A DNA stretch of 37,454 nt from positions 1 through 37,454 of the IMG/VR virus record IMGVR_UViG_3300050343_000059; one strand, written 5' to 3'. The notes beneath the pieces were generated by a model. The model did not search any database, was not told the origin of the DNA, and worked only from the letters and a program-made list of their open reading frames with translations. The DNA is from a virus. Made by a program: the position numbers and the translations under genes. Positions 24,136 through 34,403 of this stretch are shown one piece after another. Within the stretch, counting starts at the first letter, position 1. Each line of letters opens with the position of its first letter.

Positions 24136-25613
24136 TATCTTGATCCACCTTGACTTGCAGTTAAATCAATTCCTTGTGCATTAGTCCAAATACTTTCTGC
24201 TGGTATTTTTACATTTGCTCTAAAATATCTACCACTTTGTCTTACAGGATTTATCCCTGTGTCATTCATTGAACTTGATGCAGAGTAGTAACAGTATCTG
24301 CTAATTTATCTCTAGTCTTAATAGTTACATTTGCACTTGCATCTACAATTGGTCTAATACCAGTTACATTTGCTCTAAGACCTGGAAATATCTCATTTCT
24401 TTTGTTTCAAGTTCAGCTTCTAAAGTTTTTCCAGAAAAAATTGCTGCTTTAAAATTTTCATCTATTGCACCAAGATACAAATGTCCTGTTGTCCAAAATG
24501 CTGTATCAAGTGAAATATTAATATTATCTAAGTTTTCAGAAATAATATCCATTAACTCAACTGTGTTTGCTACTACGAATTGTTTAAAGATTTGTGATGC
24601 TTTAACTTTAGCAACTGACCATTTTTGAGTTACATAATTGTAAATCAGTAGTTTATCACAAATACCAGTAGTATTTGGATTATCTTTACTTGGATATAAC
24701 CAAATCGCTAAAGTATTAAATGGATCTACTGCTGCTGTAATTCTATCTGTGTATGCTTTGTTTAAATCAAATCAAAAAATCTATTTACTTTTTCAGCTCC
24801 TATCGGCAAAACTTGATCGCCATTGATTTGAAAAAATCCATCTGATGCATAAAAGAAAACTTGTCTGTTGTCTTGGCAAACTGTTTGTCCATAAACAGCA
24901 CCTCTATTTGGAGATATAACTGAAAATCTAAATACAACATTTCCACCTACAAAGTCCATTCTTACTATTTGATCTTCTCTAAAAACATAACCAACCTCAC
25001 CAGAAGTTATGGCCACAACTTGACCACCTGATCCTGGTAAGTCTTGAGTATCTGATGAACTAACACCAGCTTCCCAAGTTGAAATATCGTTAATTCCTGA
25101 CCATGCAACTCTGTTCTTTGCATTTTCTATATTACCAGTTACTAAAAAATCTCTGATAACACCTGAAACTTTAAACTTAGCTGGTACTGTTCCTATCCAC
25201 TAGATGTTGCTAATGATTGTAATGTTGCAAAGTTAGTTGAAGTACCCATTAAATAATACATGGGAGGATTAACTCCATTACTTGCAACTACATATTGTCC
25301 AAACTGTGTAAAGGTAAAAAAATCTGTATCACCACCTGATATGGTTAAACTTCCTTTTACACTAGTAAAAGTACCAGATGTTAATTTATAAATATTGTCT
25401 TTTGTTCCAACAAAAGTAAATACTGTATTTGTATTATCTCTAAAACTACCAGCACCTTTGCATTTTGTGTTACATTAGATGCACCACTATAAGCAACTAA
25501 ACCTTTAACTGGTTTGTAACTTGATTGTGCATGATAAACATTGTTGCTACAGTTGCACCAGGATTTAAATGATCTGGTTGGTCTGGCAACCATTCACCAA
25601 AAGGTAATTGCAT
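24135..25613 (-). CDS. Tail nozzle/hub protein (tubular B or stabilisation-like), frameshifted
   Basis: About 495 aa from MQLPFGEWLPDQPDHLNPGA at 25613 to SQGGSR at 24138, with breaks near 25545, 25460, 25200, 24770, 24395 and 24285. Typical of podovirus nozzle proteins: N-terminal NPGAT..NVY, a WSG(I)NDISTW segment, then VRMDFVGGNVVFRFSVISPN and VFFYASDGFFQING. It would form the tail tube end below the adaptor. Confidence 0.65.
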
Positions 25614-25625
25614 ATTTTTTTCCTA

Positions 25626-26279
25626 TTATAAAGTTGAAATAAATGGAGAAGCTACTGTGTTCATCACCTCTAATTTGTAAAGGTGCACCACTATATTGAT
25701 CTTCTCTGTCATTTAATTCTAATCGTTCCATAGCAGTTGCATACATTTGTTGCCATTGTTTGAACTTGCTGAGGATTAATACCACCTAAAAAATTAGCAG
25801 CATGAAATAAAGAACCATACAAATAAATTGCTGGGTGTGTTGTTAAAATATAATTTGTTGTAGTTGTATCTGATAAAGCATCAAACTTTTTATAATAATT
25901 TATAAAAGCTGTGTAAGTTGCATCTGGTTTTGGAGAAAATCTAAATGTATCTCCTAAAATTGTAAATGAGTTTGGCAAACCAGTTGTAGATGTTCCAACT
26001 GTGCTATCCATTTGTGATGGAGTTGTATAAGTAAAGGACTTTTAGTATTACCATTTAAAATATAAAAATCTCTTACTTGTAAAAAACCTGTAGGCAAAGC
26101 TTCTGTTTCACTATCAATAGTAAAACTTGTTTGAGCTATCATTTTTCTAACTCTTAATTTAGAGTTAAAATCAGCTTCTGTTAATTTAATAAAATCATCT
26201 GCTATCTCAGTTGTTAAATCTGATCTGTTTAACCAGTTAGCTATGATGCTTTTAAGTCTGAATAATTTGTTAGTGCCAT
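25626..26279 (-). CDS. Head-tail adaptor (tail tubular A / SU10-adaptor-like), frameshifted
   Basis: About 217 aa from MALTNYSDLKAS at 26279. After one missing base it runs IANWLNRSDLTTEIADDFIK ... MIAQTSFTIDSETEALPTGF ... INYYKKFDALSD ... YLYGSLFHAANFLGG. This is the pattern of podovirus adaptor proteins that sit between portal and nozzle. Breaks near 26245, 26035, 25765 and 25660. Confidence 0.7.
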
Positions 26280-26619
26280 TAAAATTTCCTGATGATGTTC
26301 TAAAATATCTAAATCAGAACTATTTAATTTTTCTCTTAATATTTTTTGTTGAACATCTTTAGGTAATTCAAACCAATTACCTTTGTTTTGATCTTTGTGA
26401 TATTCTTTTGTCCAAATCTCAAGAACAATTGTAGGGATAGTTGCTATTCTTTTTAATCCTTTATCAGGACTATAACCATCATTTTGATTATATAATCTTT
26501 TATTATTTTCTAAAATTGGCTTGAACATCTAATGATCTTTTTTGAACAACACCATCTTTACCATTATCTAAAAAAGTTTCTGTAATATTTTTATTTATTT
26601 CTTCACTAATTTTTCTCAT
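26277..26619 (-). CDS. Unknown neck-region protein, frameshifted
   Basis: About 115 aa. MRKISEEINKNITETFLDNG, then after a shift LYNQNDGYSPDKGLKRIATI, a helix ending KEYHKDQN and a final YFRTSSG. The stop-start TAATG joins it to the adaptor gene if one base is restored near 26290. Conserved location between decoration and adaptor genes in related phages is likely, but function is not known. Confidence 0.5.
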
Positions 26620-26753
26620 CTACGACCTTGACCTAAATATCTGTTTTGTTTTTTTTGTCTTTTCTCTGATTTGTTTTGAGATTTTTTATGAACCCCTCTT
26701 CTTTTAGGTGGTTTATCTCTAGGTACAAAATGAACAAACTTTTGTTTAGCCAC
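26616..26753 (-). CDS. 45-aa highly basic protein
   Basis: GTG start at 26753 sharing bases with the upstream TAG. MAKQKFVHFVPRDKPPKRRG (GTG read as Met), then Lys/Gln/Arg-rich sequence to QGRR. Probably binds nucleic acid or the acidic capsid interior. Too short for the usual length filters but coupled at both ends. Confidence 0.5.
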   Translation of the reverse strand: MAKQKFVHFVPRDKPPKRRGVHKKSQNKSEKRQKKQNRYLGQGRR

Positions 26754-27030
26754 TAAGCACCCATTTCAGTTACATAAACATTGTAGATGAACCATGAAAC
26801 ACAGCAATCTTTTCGCCAGGAGAAACTTTAATAATTTCAACTTCACCAGATGGTAACAAAGCTGATGTTGCACTTGCAGTAGGTGAAGCACCTAACACAA
26901 AATGAAAATTAGCTGATCCAACAATTCTTACATAATAAGTTTGTTCACCAAATGCAGCAGATGCAGTTGATGAATTGTTTGTATTCAGTTTTTGAGTTGT
27001 TCCTGGTCTTAAAGCATAATTATATGACAT
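26753..27030 (-). CDS. Small structural protein, one frameshift
   Basis: About 91 aa. MSYNYALRPGTTQKLNTNNS, YYVRIVGSANFHFVLGASPT, then EVEIIKVSPGEKIAVFHGSS. One added A near 26785 converts the tail to NVYVTEMGA and a stop that overlaps the next GTG. A beta-rich fold fits a head decoration or neck protein. Confidence 0.55.
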
Positions 27031-27143
27031 TAATATTTTCCTTTTTTACTTTTTACTTTTTTGCCTTTTTTCTTTGCAAAGGCTTTAGCTTTTTTCATTC
27101 CACTTTTTGTGTATGAAAACTTTTTTTTTCCTACCATTGGCAT
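27030..27143 (-). CDS. 37-aa lysine-rich micro-protein
   Basis: MPMVGKKKFSYTKSGMKKAK, then AFAKKKGKKVKSKKGKY. Nearly half lysine. Similar K-rich peptides sit near the capsid gene in marine phages and may bind DNA in the head. Its TAA overlaps the next ATG. Confidence 0.6.
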   Translation of the reverse strand: MPMVGKKKFSYTKSGMKKAKAFAKKKGKKVKSKKGKY

Positions 27144-27169
27144 AATTTATTTCCTTTTATTAATTGGTA

Positions 27170-27206
27170 TTTGTGGGGAAGTATCGCTAGACAAGATCCC
27201 CACAAA
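27170..27206. terminator. Long hairpin downstream of the decoration gene
   Basis: TTTGTGGGGA (27170-27179) pairs fully with TCCCCACAAA (27197-27206). It lies right after the 113-aa gene. No long T run on the minus strand, so it may be a partial terminator or RNA-stabilising stem setting protein ratios. Confidence 0.55.
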
Positions 27207-27214
27207 ATTTGTAA

Positions 27215-27556
27215 TTATCTTCTAATAACAAAAGTTATTTCCATTTTAGAAGCATTTGTTGAACCACCATCTGTGATACATTCAATAGTTCCATCTTCTT
27301 CAACTCTGTTTGCAGCAGTTGGTTCAGCAGTTGCTACTCTACCAGCAGATCCAGAAGCCACATGACTTATAGCTCCACCAGTTACTGCAACACCACCTAT
27401 TTCAAAAGAGATAGCTGCTGTTCCTGTAGTAGTTGCTTTGTTGTGTGTAATAATTTTAATTATTCTTCCACCATCAGGTACACAAACAAAAGTTGATGAT
27501 GCTGTTGATACATCTGGAATTGCAGATGTTATAAAATAATCGTTAAGTGTTCTCAT
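27215..27556 (-). CDS. Probable capsid decoration protein
   Basis: 113 aa, intact. MRTLNDYFITSAIPDVSTAS, then FVCVPDGGRIIKIITHNKAT, AISFEIGGVAVTGG and a closing KMEITFVIRR: a compact beta-barrel. Position directly downstream of the capsid gene and flanked by hairpins suggests an abundant head protein. Confidence 0.6.
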   Translation of the reverse strand: MRTLNDYFITSAIPDVSTASSTFVCVPDGGRIIKIITHNKATTTGTAAISFEIGGVAVTGGAISHVASGSAGRVATAEPTAANRVEEDGTIECITDGGSTNASKMEITFVIRR

Positions 27557-27630
27557 GTTATTTTCCTTTTTGATTGCTTCGTTCCGTCATTGACTTCAAA
27601 GACCAAACAAAATTGTTAATTTAGTATTGA

Positions 27631-27648
27631 TGGGGGATTGCTCCCCCA
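27631..27648. terminator. GC-rich hairpin after the capsid gene
   Basis: TGGGGGA (27631-27637) / TCCCCCA (27642-27648) with a 4-base loop, a striking GC block in AT-rich DNA between the capsid stop and the decoration gene. It lacks a T tract on the minus strand; an attenuator or mRNA-stabilising stem is likely. Confidence 0.6.
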
Positions 27649-27658
27649 CCAAATTTTA

Positions 27659-28619
27659 TTATGATGTAGTTAGATCGAATACTGCACCACTTGCTTTTTC
27701 GTTTTTAGAAACAAGTGTGTATTCTGCTAACATAGCTTTTTTCTCAGCATCACCAGTTTTTGCAAGATCCATAAGTTGGAAATCTCTTAAAAAGGCAACT
27801 GCCCACATATCAGGTTGTAGTACAAAACAATCTCTTGATCTTGAGAATCTGTTAGGTACAACTGTCATAGCTCCGAAATCACTTTCGTAAATGTCACAGC
27901 ATTAACAAGTCTTTTGTCTTCTGCTGAAGTCATTTTAGTTGAGCCACCAGTAAATCCTGATAGTTTTTGTTTGTTGAAAGAACCAAGCATAATCATTGAT
28001 GGATCTCCACCCTCATCCCAACATTGTTTTACAACGTCTTTAAGTTGAGCTTCAGTAAAGGCTCTTTGAGTTCCATCAGTTCTAGCTGTACCTGGAGTAT
28101 CAACACTTGATACTTGACCATTAGCACCAGAAGTACCAACTTTGTAGATGCTTGAATCCAAGAAGCTAAGCCAGATAATTTTCTAGCAGTTCCTGTAGCA
28201 CCAGCAGTACCAGTTTGGTTTGCAAACATAGAGTAGTTTCCATATCTCTTTTAAGTTCTTTTGAACTTTTAGAGATTTGGTAAGCTAATTCATTGTTTCT
28301 ACCAGCTTTATTTACTGCATCTTGAGTACCAGAAACTACAACAGCTTTTCTTGAAATCTGTGTTGTGGTTATTGATTCTTGCAGTTGGTGAAACAGCTCC
28401 AAAGCTAATTTCATCACCCTCAATATGGTGATTGTTACTTGCTGCTGCTGCTAGAGCATCAGTTTGCCACTCATGTAAAACACCAGTTGCTTTTTCTTTT
28501 CCAATTGTACTGACATAAAAGGAGTATCTGTCGGAGAGATATTATAGATAATATCAGATAAATCTTCTCTATCACCAATCGCTTGCATACGTTTGAAACG
28601 TATTACTTACTATTGCCAT
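27659..28619 (-). CDS. Major capsid protein (SU10-like), frameshifted
   Basis: About 320 aa from MAIVSNTFQTYA. Restored text: DREDLSDIIYNISPTDTPFM, LHEWQTDALAA, ISRKAVVVSGTQDAVNKAGR, AYQISKSSKELKRDMETTL, DEGGDPSMIMLGSFNKQKLS, and PDMWAVAFLRDFQLMDLAKT. This order is that of the SU10/DUF5309-type HK97-fold capsid proteins. Breaks near 28590, 28510, 28385, 28230, 28155 and 27880. It forms the icosahedral shell. Confidence 0.8.
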
Positions 28620-28641
28620 AGTTATATCCTTATTGTTGAGG

Positions 28642-29676
28642 TTATTTGTTGTTAATCATATCTAAAAAAACATCTTGAGCAGCTTTCATACTGCCAGATT
28701 TTTTTAGACGACTAAACTTTTCTCTCCTCAATTTTAAGTTAGCTTCAGATTTGCCTTGCTTAACACCTGATGAAAAAGGTTTGCTAGGTTTAGTAATCTT
28801 TTTCGCAATATTCGGTTTTGAATTTTGCATATTTCGATACTTCATAGCATCATTAACCAACATCACTATTCTATGATCGTACACTTGAGCAACTTCTTGG
28901 TCGTTAAACCCATAATTGCCAAAGTGTGCTTTTCATATTAGCTTTTAAACTTGAAGCCTTTACTAGGATCAGAAAATTCAGGCATCTTAGATACTAATTT
29001 TCTTTGTTGATCTTGTAAAAATCCATCAAATTGTTGTTTTTGTTCTGCTTGAGTTTGTTGAATAGATTGATTTAAAGCATCTTGCTTTTTCTTCAACTTT
29101 GTTCAACTCTTGCAGCTTCTGTTGGATCTTCTTCATACAGTTTATCTAAATCAGCAGAATTAATTTCTGAATTTAGTTCCTGTTGAGCAGCAGACAATCT
29201 CTGATTCAACTCATTGAGTTTTTGAGAATAGTCTTGTCTTTGCTTTTCAGACTCAGATTGAAATTGTTTTCTCTGATTAGAAAGTTCTTCAGTCTTTTGT
29301 CTATAGTCAGCATCTCTTGAGTAACCATTTCTCAACTCATCAAGGGTAACTTCTAATTCTTGACCAGCAACTTTAACAGTATAAGATGGTGGAATCTTTG
29401 TTTCTCTTGAGTATCAATTTGTTCTTCGTCTTGAGATACATCTTGCTCCGAAACTTCTTCTTCTTGTGATTCAGTTTCTTCGCTTATTTCCTGTTCCTGT
29501 GGTTGATCTTTCAGAAGATTCCTCATTTTGTGGTTCAGGAGAATTTTGTTCAATTTCTTCTTTTGGTTCTTCAGCTTTAGCTTCTTGCTTAGGCTCTAAT
29601 AAACCATTATTGCTTTTTGTGCTTTTTGCAAATCAGTTTCAGATCCTTGTAATGGGTTGCCTTGATTGTCTGACAT
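28642..29676 (-). CDS. Scaffolding protein, frameshifted
   Basis: About 345 aa. MSDNQGNPLQGSETDLQKAQ; an acidic Glu/Gln-rich zone (QEISEETESQEEEVSEQDVS); ELEVTLDELRNGYSRDADYR; a long coiled coil (QRKQFQSESEKQRQDYSQKL); and a basic C-terminus (KLRREKFSRLKKSGSMKAAQ). Acidic-coil-basic order immediately upstream of the capsid gene is that of podovirus scaffolds. Breaks near 29605, 29530, 29390, 29095, 28945 and 28915. Confidence 0.75.
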
Positions 29677-29734
29677 TGTGTTTCCTTTTAAGTTAAGCTC
29701 CTCTTATGAGGTTGGCTTATCCTAACCTTTTTGA

Positions 29735-30024
29735 TTAGAATTTTTTTTTTTGATTTTTTCTATAATCTTCTAACTGTTTAGAAGCTAGTTTTCCTGTATC
29801 AATCATTTCTAATAAATTTTGTTCTACCTTGTTGACCACATTGTAAGCTAACCAAAGTTTTTCTCTAGCATCTGTTTCTATTGCACCAGTATTAAATAAA
29901 CTTTCTGAATATAAAGTTCTTAGTTTATCAAAACTTTCTTTTAATAAAGGATCTTGAAATAATCTTTAGCTTTGTTCGCTTGGGTCAATTCCTGGTTGAG
30001 CTTGTCCTGTTCGCTGTTGTCCAT
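29735..30024 (-). CDS. Unknown 96-aa helical protein, one or two frameshifts
   Basis: Starts MDNSEQDKLNQELTQANKAK at 30024; one added A at the break near 29968 leads into RLFQDPLLKESFDKLRTLYS and EKLWLAYNVVNKVEQNLLEM. A second adjustment in the long A run near 29741 gives the stop. FxDPLLKE...REKLW proteins occur between portal and scaffold in marine phages. Role unknown, perhaps a connector accessory. Confidence 0.5.
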
Positions 30025-30029
30025 CTAAA

Positions 30030-32153
30030 TTACTCAACTTGTTGTTCTAGTTTGTCTGATGATTGTTGTGCAGCAAAAAGTTTTATTTCTATTTGATGTT
30101 ACTAATTTTTCTAAATCTGCATCTGCTTTAATTTTAGCTGCATCAAGTTGAGTATTATATTTTAGCTCCATTTCTTTAATCTTAGTTTCAAAACCTAATA
30201 GCATTCTGCTGTTTGCTTTTAATTTTTTAGCTTCTAATTCTAGCTCTGCAAGTTTTCGTTTTTCTTCAGATGCAATTCTAGTAAATTCTATTTTCTCAAT
30301 TGGTGTTGGTGGAGGTGGAGGACTAGGTTGAACCATTTCTTTACCTTCATCTGGATTAACAAAATAATTTTCAACATTTTTAAGTCCAGCATTTTCAATA
30401 ATTTTTGCAAAGTATTATAAATATTTTTTAAAGCTAACCATTGGATATTCTTTGACCACCTTGTAATTGAAATGCTTGTAATTGTCTTTGTAAAATATTA
30501 TTTAACATAACAATTTGTTGATCTTTAGAACCAGCACCTAAACCAACTGTTAATTGAAATATTATATCTGTTTTTCCATTCAGTAGGTTTAACTGGTACA
30601 AATTGATTATTTAATTCTACAATTCTTTCTTTGTCTTGATACTTAAAGTAAGCTCAAATATTCTTTTAAATAAATCTTTAACACCAGTTTCAGCAAATAC
30701 TCTAGCAATTAATTCCATTCTCATTTGAGATTGGCTCATTAAAGTATTTACACCAGTTGCAGTTTTATTTAAGTGCATCTGCATCTAAACCTTGTGAATA
30801 TCTTGTAATACCAGTTCTAGTTTCTCTAACTGTGTCTAAGTATTCTAATAATGGAAATGCTTGTTGTGAAATCGTTTGGATTGCATTGGCAGCATAACTT
30901 GACTTGGTGGTTGTTTAGTTCTAACCACACCACCTGGTCTTGAAGTAAGTAGGTCATCCAAGTTGACCATTCCATCCATAATAGCCACTCTGTTATTATT
31001 AGTTAAATACATATTATCTAATAACTGACGCATAACAGTTGATTTAACTAACTGAACATCTTCTACTAATTCTGAAACTGATCTACCATAAAATCTGTGT
31101 GGCATTGGAATTGGAGTTAAAGAACAGAAAGGAATAAAATCGCAAGGCATATTTTCTAAAATAACATTTGCGTTTCCACCAGCTACAATTACTTTTCTAA
31201 GTTCTGCAATACCATCGCCATCCATATCAATTTTAACATAGCACTCATAAATTTCTATATCTTGTGTACTCTCATCTGGAGCATCATTTATTGGACTTTC
31301 ATCTATATCAGCAAACCTTGCTAATCTTTCATCATTAATAAAGTAACAGTATTTTGAGTAGGAAGATCATCTATAATATCTCTATCAAAACCCATTTGAA
31401 TTAAATCGGATCTAGTTTTTAAAACTCTGTGTGCAACAAAATTGCATCTTCAATACTTTTGCTGATCTTTGAATTAAAAATTCTTCAGGTGGTATATTTT
31501 CTATTTTAACTTTACCAGCTTTTAGTTCTTTTAATAATACAATTATATAGTTTAGGTGTTGGTATATCCAACATTCTTGACCTTGTGCTTCGGCTAATTG
31601 CTTTTATTTGTTCTAAGTTGTTCTTTTGCTTTTTCATCAACAAAACTTTCTTCTTCAACAACTTCAACATCATCATTATCAATTAATATTTGATATTCTT
31701 GTTCGTTTAAATTTTCGTAAGTTTCTTGCTCAACCTTTTCACTTTCATCCCAATAAACTTTTACAATTCCATTCTTTTCAATTAACGCATCTTTAAACCA
31801 GGTATATAAAATTGAAAAACCATCATTATCTTTGTTAAAAATATAATTAATATAGTTAGTTGCTTGTTCTGCAAGTGCTACATCTTCTGCTTTTACTGGT
31901 TCACACTTAACTACTTGATCTGATGCTGTAAAAATTTTAAGTAGGTTTGGCAAGATGGTTTCAACAGTGTCAGCAACATCTGTACTAACCACTTGTGATC
32001 TACCATCAATCTCAGTACCTAATTTTCTCCCATGTAATATTCTAAAGATTTTTTTCTTTGAGCTGATAGGCACCACCCATATAACCCATAGAGTTATTTA
32101 TCTCTTGACCAAAATATGTTTTTTAATTCTAATTCTGTTACTTTGTCTGCCAT
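30030..32153 (-). CDS. Portal protein (P22-like), frameshifted
   Basis: About 705 aa from MADKVTELELK. Recognisable segments: LGTEIDGRSQVVSTDVADTV (the R-S-x-V-V-S-x-D motif near the N-terminus), FSILYTWFKDALIEKNGIVK, MDGDGIAELRKVIVAG, FIPFCSLTPIPMPHRFYGRS and VKSTVMRQLLDNMYLTNNNR. The C-terminus has a proline run (PSPPPPPTP) and a coiled-coil tail. These fit P22-type portals that form the 12-mer DNA gate. At least ten breaks. Confidence 0.8.
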
Positions 32154-32154
32154 A

Positions 32155-33417
32155 TTAAACTATATAATTTGTTTCGACTGGTACTTCTTTTTCCCAATCA
32201 CTAACTTCTACACCCTCACCTACTATTCCAGTTCTAAAAGCATCAGCACAATGACTTGCATAGTTGTGCATTGGTTTATTTCTAAAACATTGATTTTTGT
32301 CATCCCATCTTTTTTGATAAGCTTTTAAATTCTCAAGAGCTTTTTGACATTTATTTTTGTCAAACCAACAATTAGGAAGTGCTTTTCTTACAGCTTCAAT
32401 CCCATCTTCAATAGATAGTTTTGGTGCTACTTCAAAAGCAATACCTAATTCTAAAGCACTCTCTAATCTTGATTTACCAAATTACCTATTTCTCTAACTT
32501 TAATATCATGGGGAGCTATATGCTTTGAATACTCATATTCTTTTCTATTAATGACATCTACATAGTGATCTAAACCCTCACCAGCATTTTCATAATAATC
32601 TATTAATCTATCTCTCCTTTATACCTTTGCACAAACCATATCGCTGTGCTGTCATTTAAGCCCAAATCCCACCATGTTTCAGTATCTAGGTTTCATCATA
32701 CAGATTGATCTGTAATTCTCCCTGTGACTCTAATCTTTCTATTAAAGCACCATAATAAGAGCCTGTGATAGCAGCTTGAAAGAACATTCAAATTCTTGTT
32801 CGTATAAATCTTTGACATCATTTGCTTTGCAGCAGTTAATTCTTCAGGATCTAATATGTTTGTTTCACTAGCTTTAAATAAACCAGCATACCAATCTTTA
32901 TTCTTCTTAGCTTTTGGTATAATTGATAAGAAGTAATTTCTACCTTTTGGTGTTCCAATAAATACACACCACCCTTTTCGGTCTGCCAAAGCTGGTCTTA
33001 TGACTTCAGGAAATATAGTAGGTTTAATGATTGTGTTTCGTCAAATACACAACCATCTAAAAATATACCTCTTAGAGCCTGATCGTTCTCAGCTCCAAGA
33101 ATTGTAATCCTTGCACCATTGGGTAGATCGCATCTTAATTCTGACTCATTAAATTTAGTTCCAGGTATTTTACCAGCGAACTGTTTAATATAATCCCATG
33201 CTGTTGCCTTACCTTGTTTAAAGGTAGGAGATATAAAAGCATATCTTGGGTTTGGCAAAGGACAAGTAAGTGCTGCTTTAATCATTTGATTAATCATCAT
33301 TACTGTCTTTCCAGCTCTCCTATGAAGAACTAAAACACTAAATCGGTGCTTATCGATTTTTTTGTGCAAAAAATTTTGTAATTCTCTTGGCTTATATGGA
33401 ATGACTATTTCTGGCAT
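32155..33417 (-). CDS. Terminase large subunit, frameshifted
   Basis: About 420 aa from MPEIVIPYKPRELQNFLHKK. ATPase: Walker A-like HRRAGKT (32-38), Walker B VFDE (124-127), later WCVFIGTPKGRNYF. Nuclease half: DLGLNDSTAIWF, then LIDYYENAGEGLDHYV, HDIKVREIG and a final ASHCADAFRTG. It pumps DNA into heads and cuts it. Breaks near 33025, 32825, 32775, 32690, 32620 and 32480. Confidence 0.85.
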
Positions 33418-33435
33418 TTTTAAAACAAAACCCCC

Positions 33436-33627
33436 CTAATGTACTGTAACTCCTTGAGGTACATTTAATAGTTGTTCAATGCCAAAGTCTTCCATGATGT
33501 GAGTTGAGAAGTATCTACATTCTCTAAGATCGTTAAAGCCACCAAAGTGAACAACAACAGAGTTGCTGCTTTCCATAATGTAAATTACTGCTGAGTAGCC
33601 TTTTTCTTTGTCGTCAAATTCCATCAT
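33436..33627 (-). CDS. Small conserved-looking protein; frame open upstream to about 33715
   Basis: From MMEFDD: 63 aa with SAVIYIMESSNSVVVHFGGF and CRYFSTHIMEDFGIEQLL. Upstream the same frame stays open for about 30 codons and reads like protein (RHTHQIKYRWLVNIDGTYTQ) up to a TAG near 33720, behind a GGGGG tract, but has no ATG, GTG or TTG. Either a start is lost through a base error or translation begins at ATG 33627. It sits between the terminase genes. Confidence 0.55.
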   Translation of the reverse strand: MMEFDDKEKGYSAVIYIMESSNSVVVHFGGFNDLRECRYFSTHIMEDFGIEQLLNVPQGVTVH

Positions 33628-33715
33628 AAAAAATCCTTGATCTAGTTGTGTGTAAGTCCCATCAATATTAACAAGCCACCGATATTTAATTTGGTGTGTA
33701 TGTCGTTTAAAAACC

Positions 33716-33967
33716 CCCTAAAAGCTCACAAAATAACCAATAAACAAAAGCATTTGATTGTTAATCAATTGGTATTGCTCAATTAATATTGTTTTTACTT
33801 ACTTTTTAAATCTCATGTTGCTTTGGTGTTGCTTAGTTAATCAATAACTAATGAGATCCTTAACATTTTGGCAAATCTGCCAGTAAATCTTTATAAATGT
33901 ATCGTATAAATTTGTTTGTATCAGTTGAATAATTTAACTAATAAACCCTGTAATCATTAAACAATTC
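33716..33967. other. Non-coding spacer with att-like and palindromic elements
   Basis: No gene seen. It holds TTGATTGTTAATCAATTG (33754-33771), 17/18 identical to the anticodon part of the attP core. CATGTTGCT (33814-33822) and GGTGTTGCT (33825-33833) follow with the 11-bp spacing of the attP arms. TTAGTTA (33833-33839) / TAACTAA (33845-33851) is nested in TCTCAT (33811) / ATGAGA (33851). A packaging or recombination site beside the terminase genes is possible. Confidence 0.4.
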
Positions 33968-34375
33968 TTATTGCTGCCATTTAATCTCTATTGGTTTATC
34001 ACCACCATTTAAAGTTAATTTTGTATCTTTTCCATACCTAACTGGAGATAAAACAGAGCTTAACCACTTTGCGTTGCTTTGCATTTCTTTAATTAAATGA
34101 GCAAATGGCAAACTATTGTCCATCTTGCCAGAATTTTCTAATGTATTAATAGACTCCATTAATTTATCTTGAGCTTCTGCAATAACCATTTCAATGCCAA
34201 TCTTTTTACAAGTGTAATATTGATCTTGTAATTTTTCATTGTCTTTTAATTTTTGGCTAAATGTTGGCCAACTTACCATTTCAGGATCTTTGCATATTTT
34301 CCTTATGCTTTCACCATTACAGAGTCGTTCTAATATTCTTTTTTCTATTGTCTTATTATATCTTATATTTGCCAT
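33968..34375 (-). CDS. Terminase small subunit
   Basis: 135 aa, intact. The N-terminal HTH (KRILERLCNGESIRKICKDP then SWPTFSQKL) is the standard DNA-recognition part of small terminases. A central helical oligomerisation region and SPVRYGKDTKLTLNGGDKPI at the C-terminus match the family. It recognises the packaging site and recruits the large subunit. First gene of the leftward late block. Confidence 0.8.
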   Translation of the reverse strand: MANIRYNKTIEKRILERLCNGESIRKICKDPEMVSWPTFSQKLKDNEKLQDQYYTCKKIGIEMVIAEAQDKLMESINTLENSGKMDNSLPFAHLIKEMQSNAKWLSSVLSPVRYGKDTKLTLNGGDKPIEIKWQQ

Positions 34376-34403
34376 AGTTTATAATCGTTCTAATGTAGTT
34401 AAG

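Noticed and set aside
27659-28619. Programmed frameshift in the capsid gene
   Set aside because: There are several breaks at different places, and nearly all neighbouring genes are broken too, so sequencing error explains them better.
29741-29751. Long T run as a phase-variation tract
   Set aside because: It lies at the end of a gene, in the error-prone zone; length is unreliable and no switchable start or promoter is nearby.
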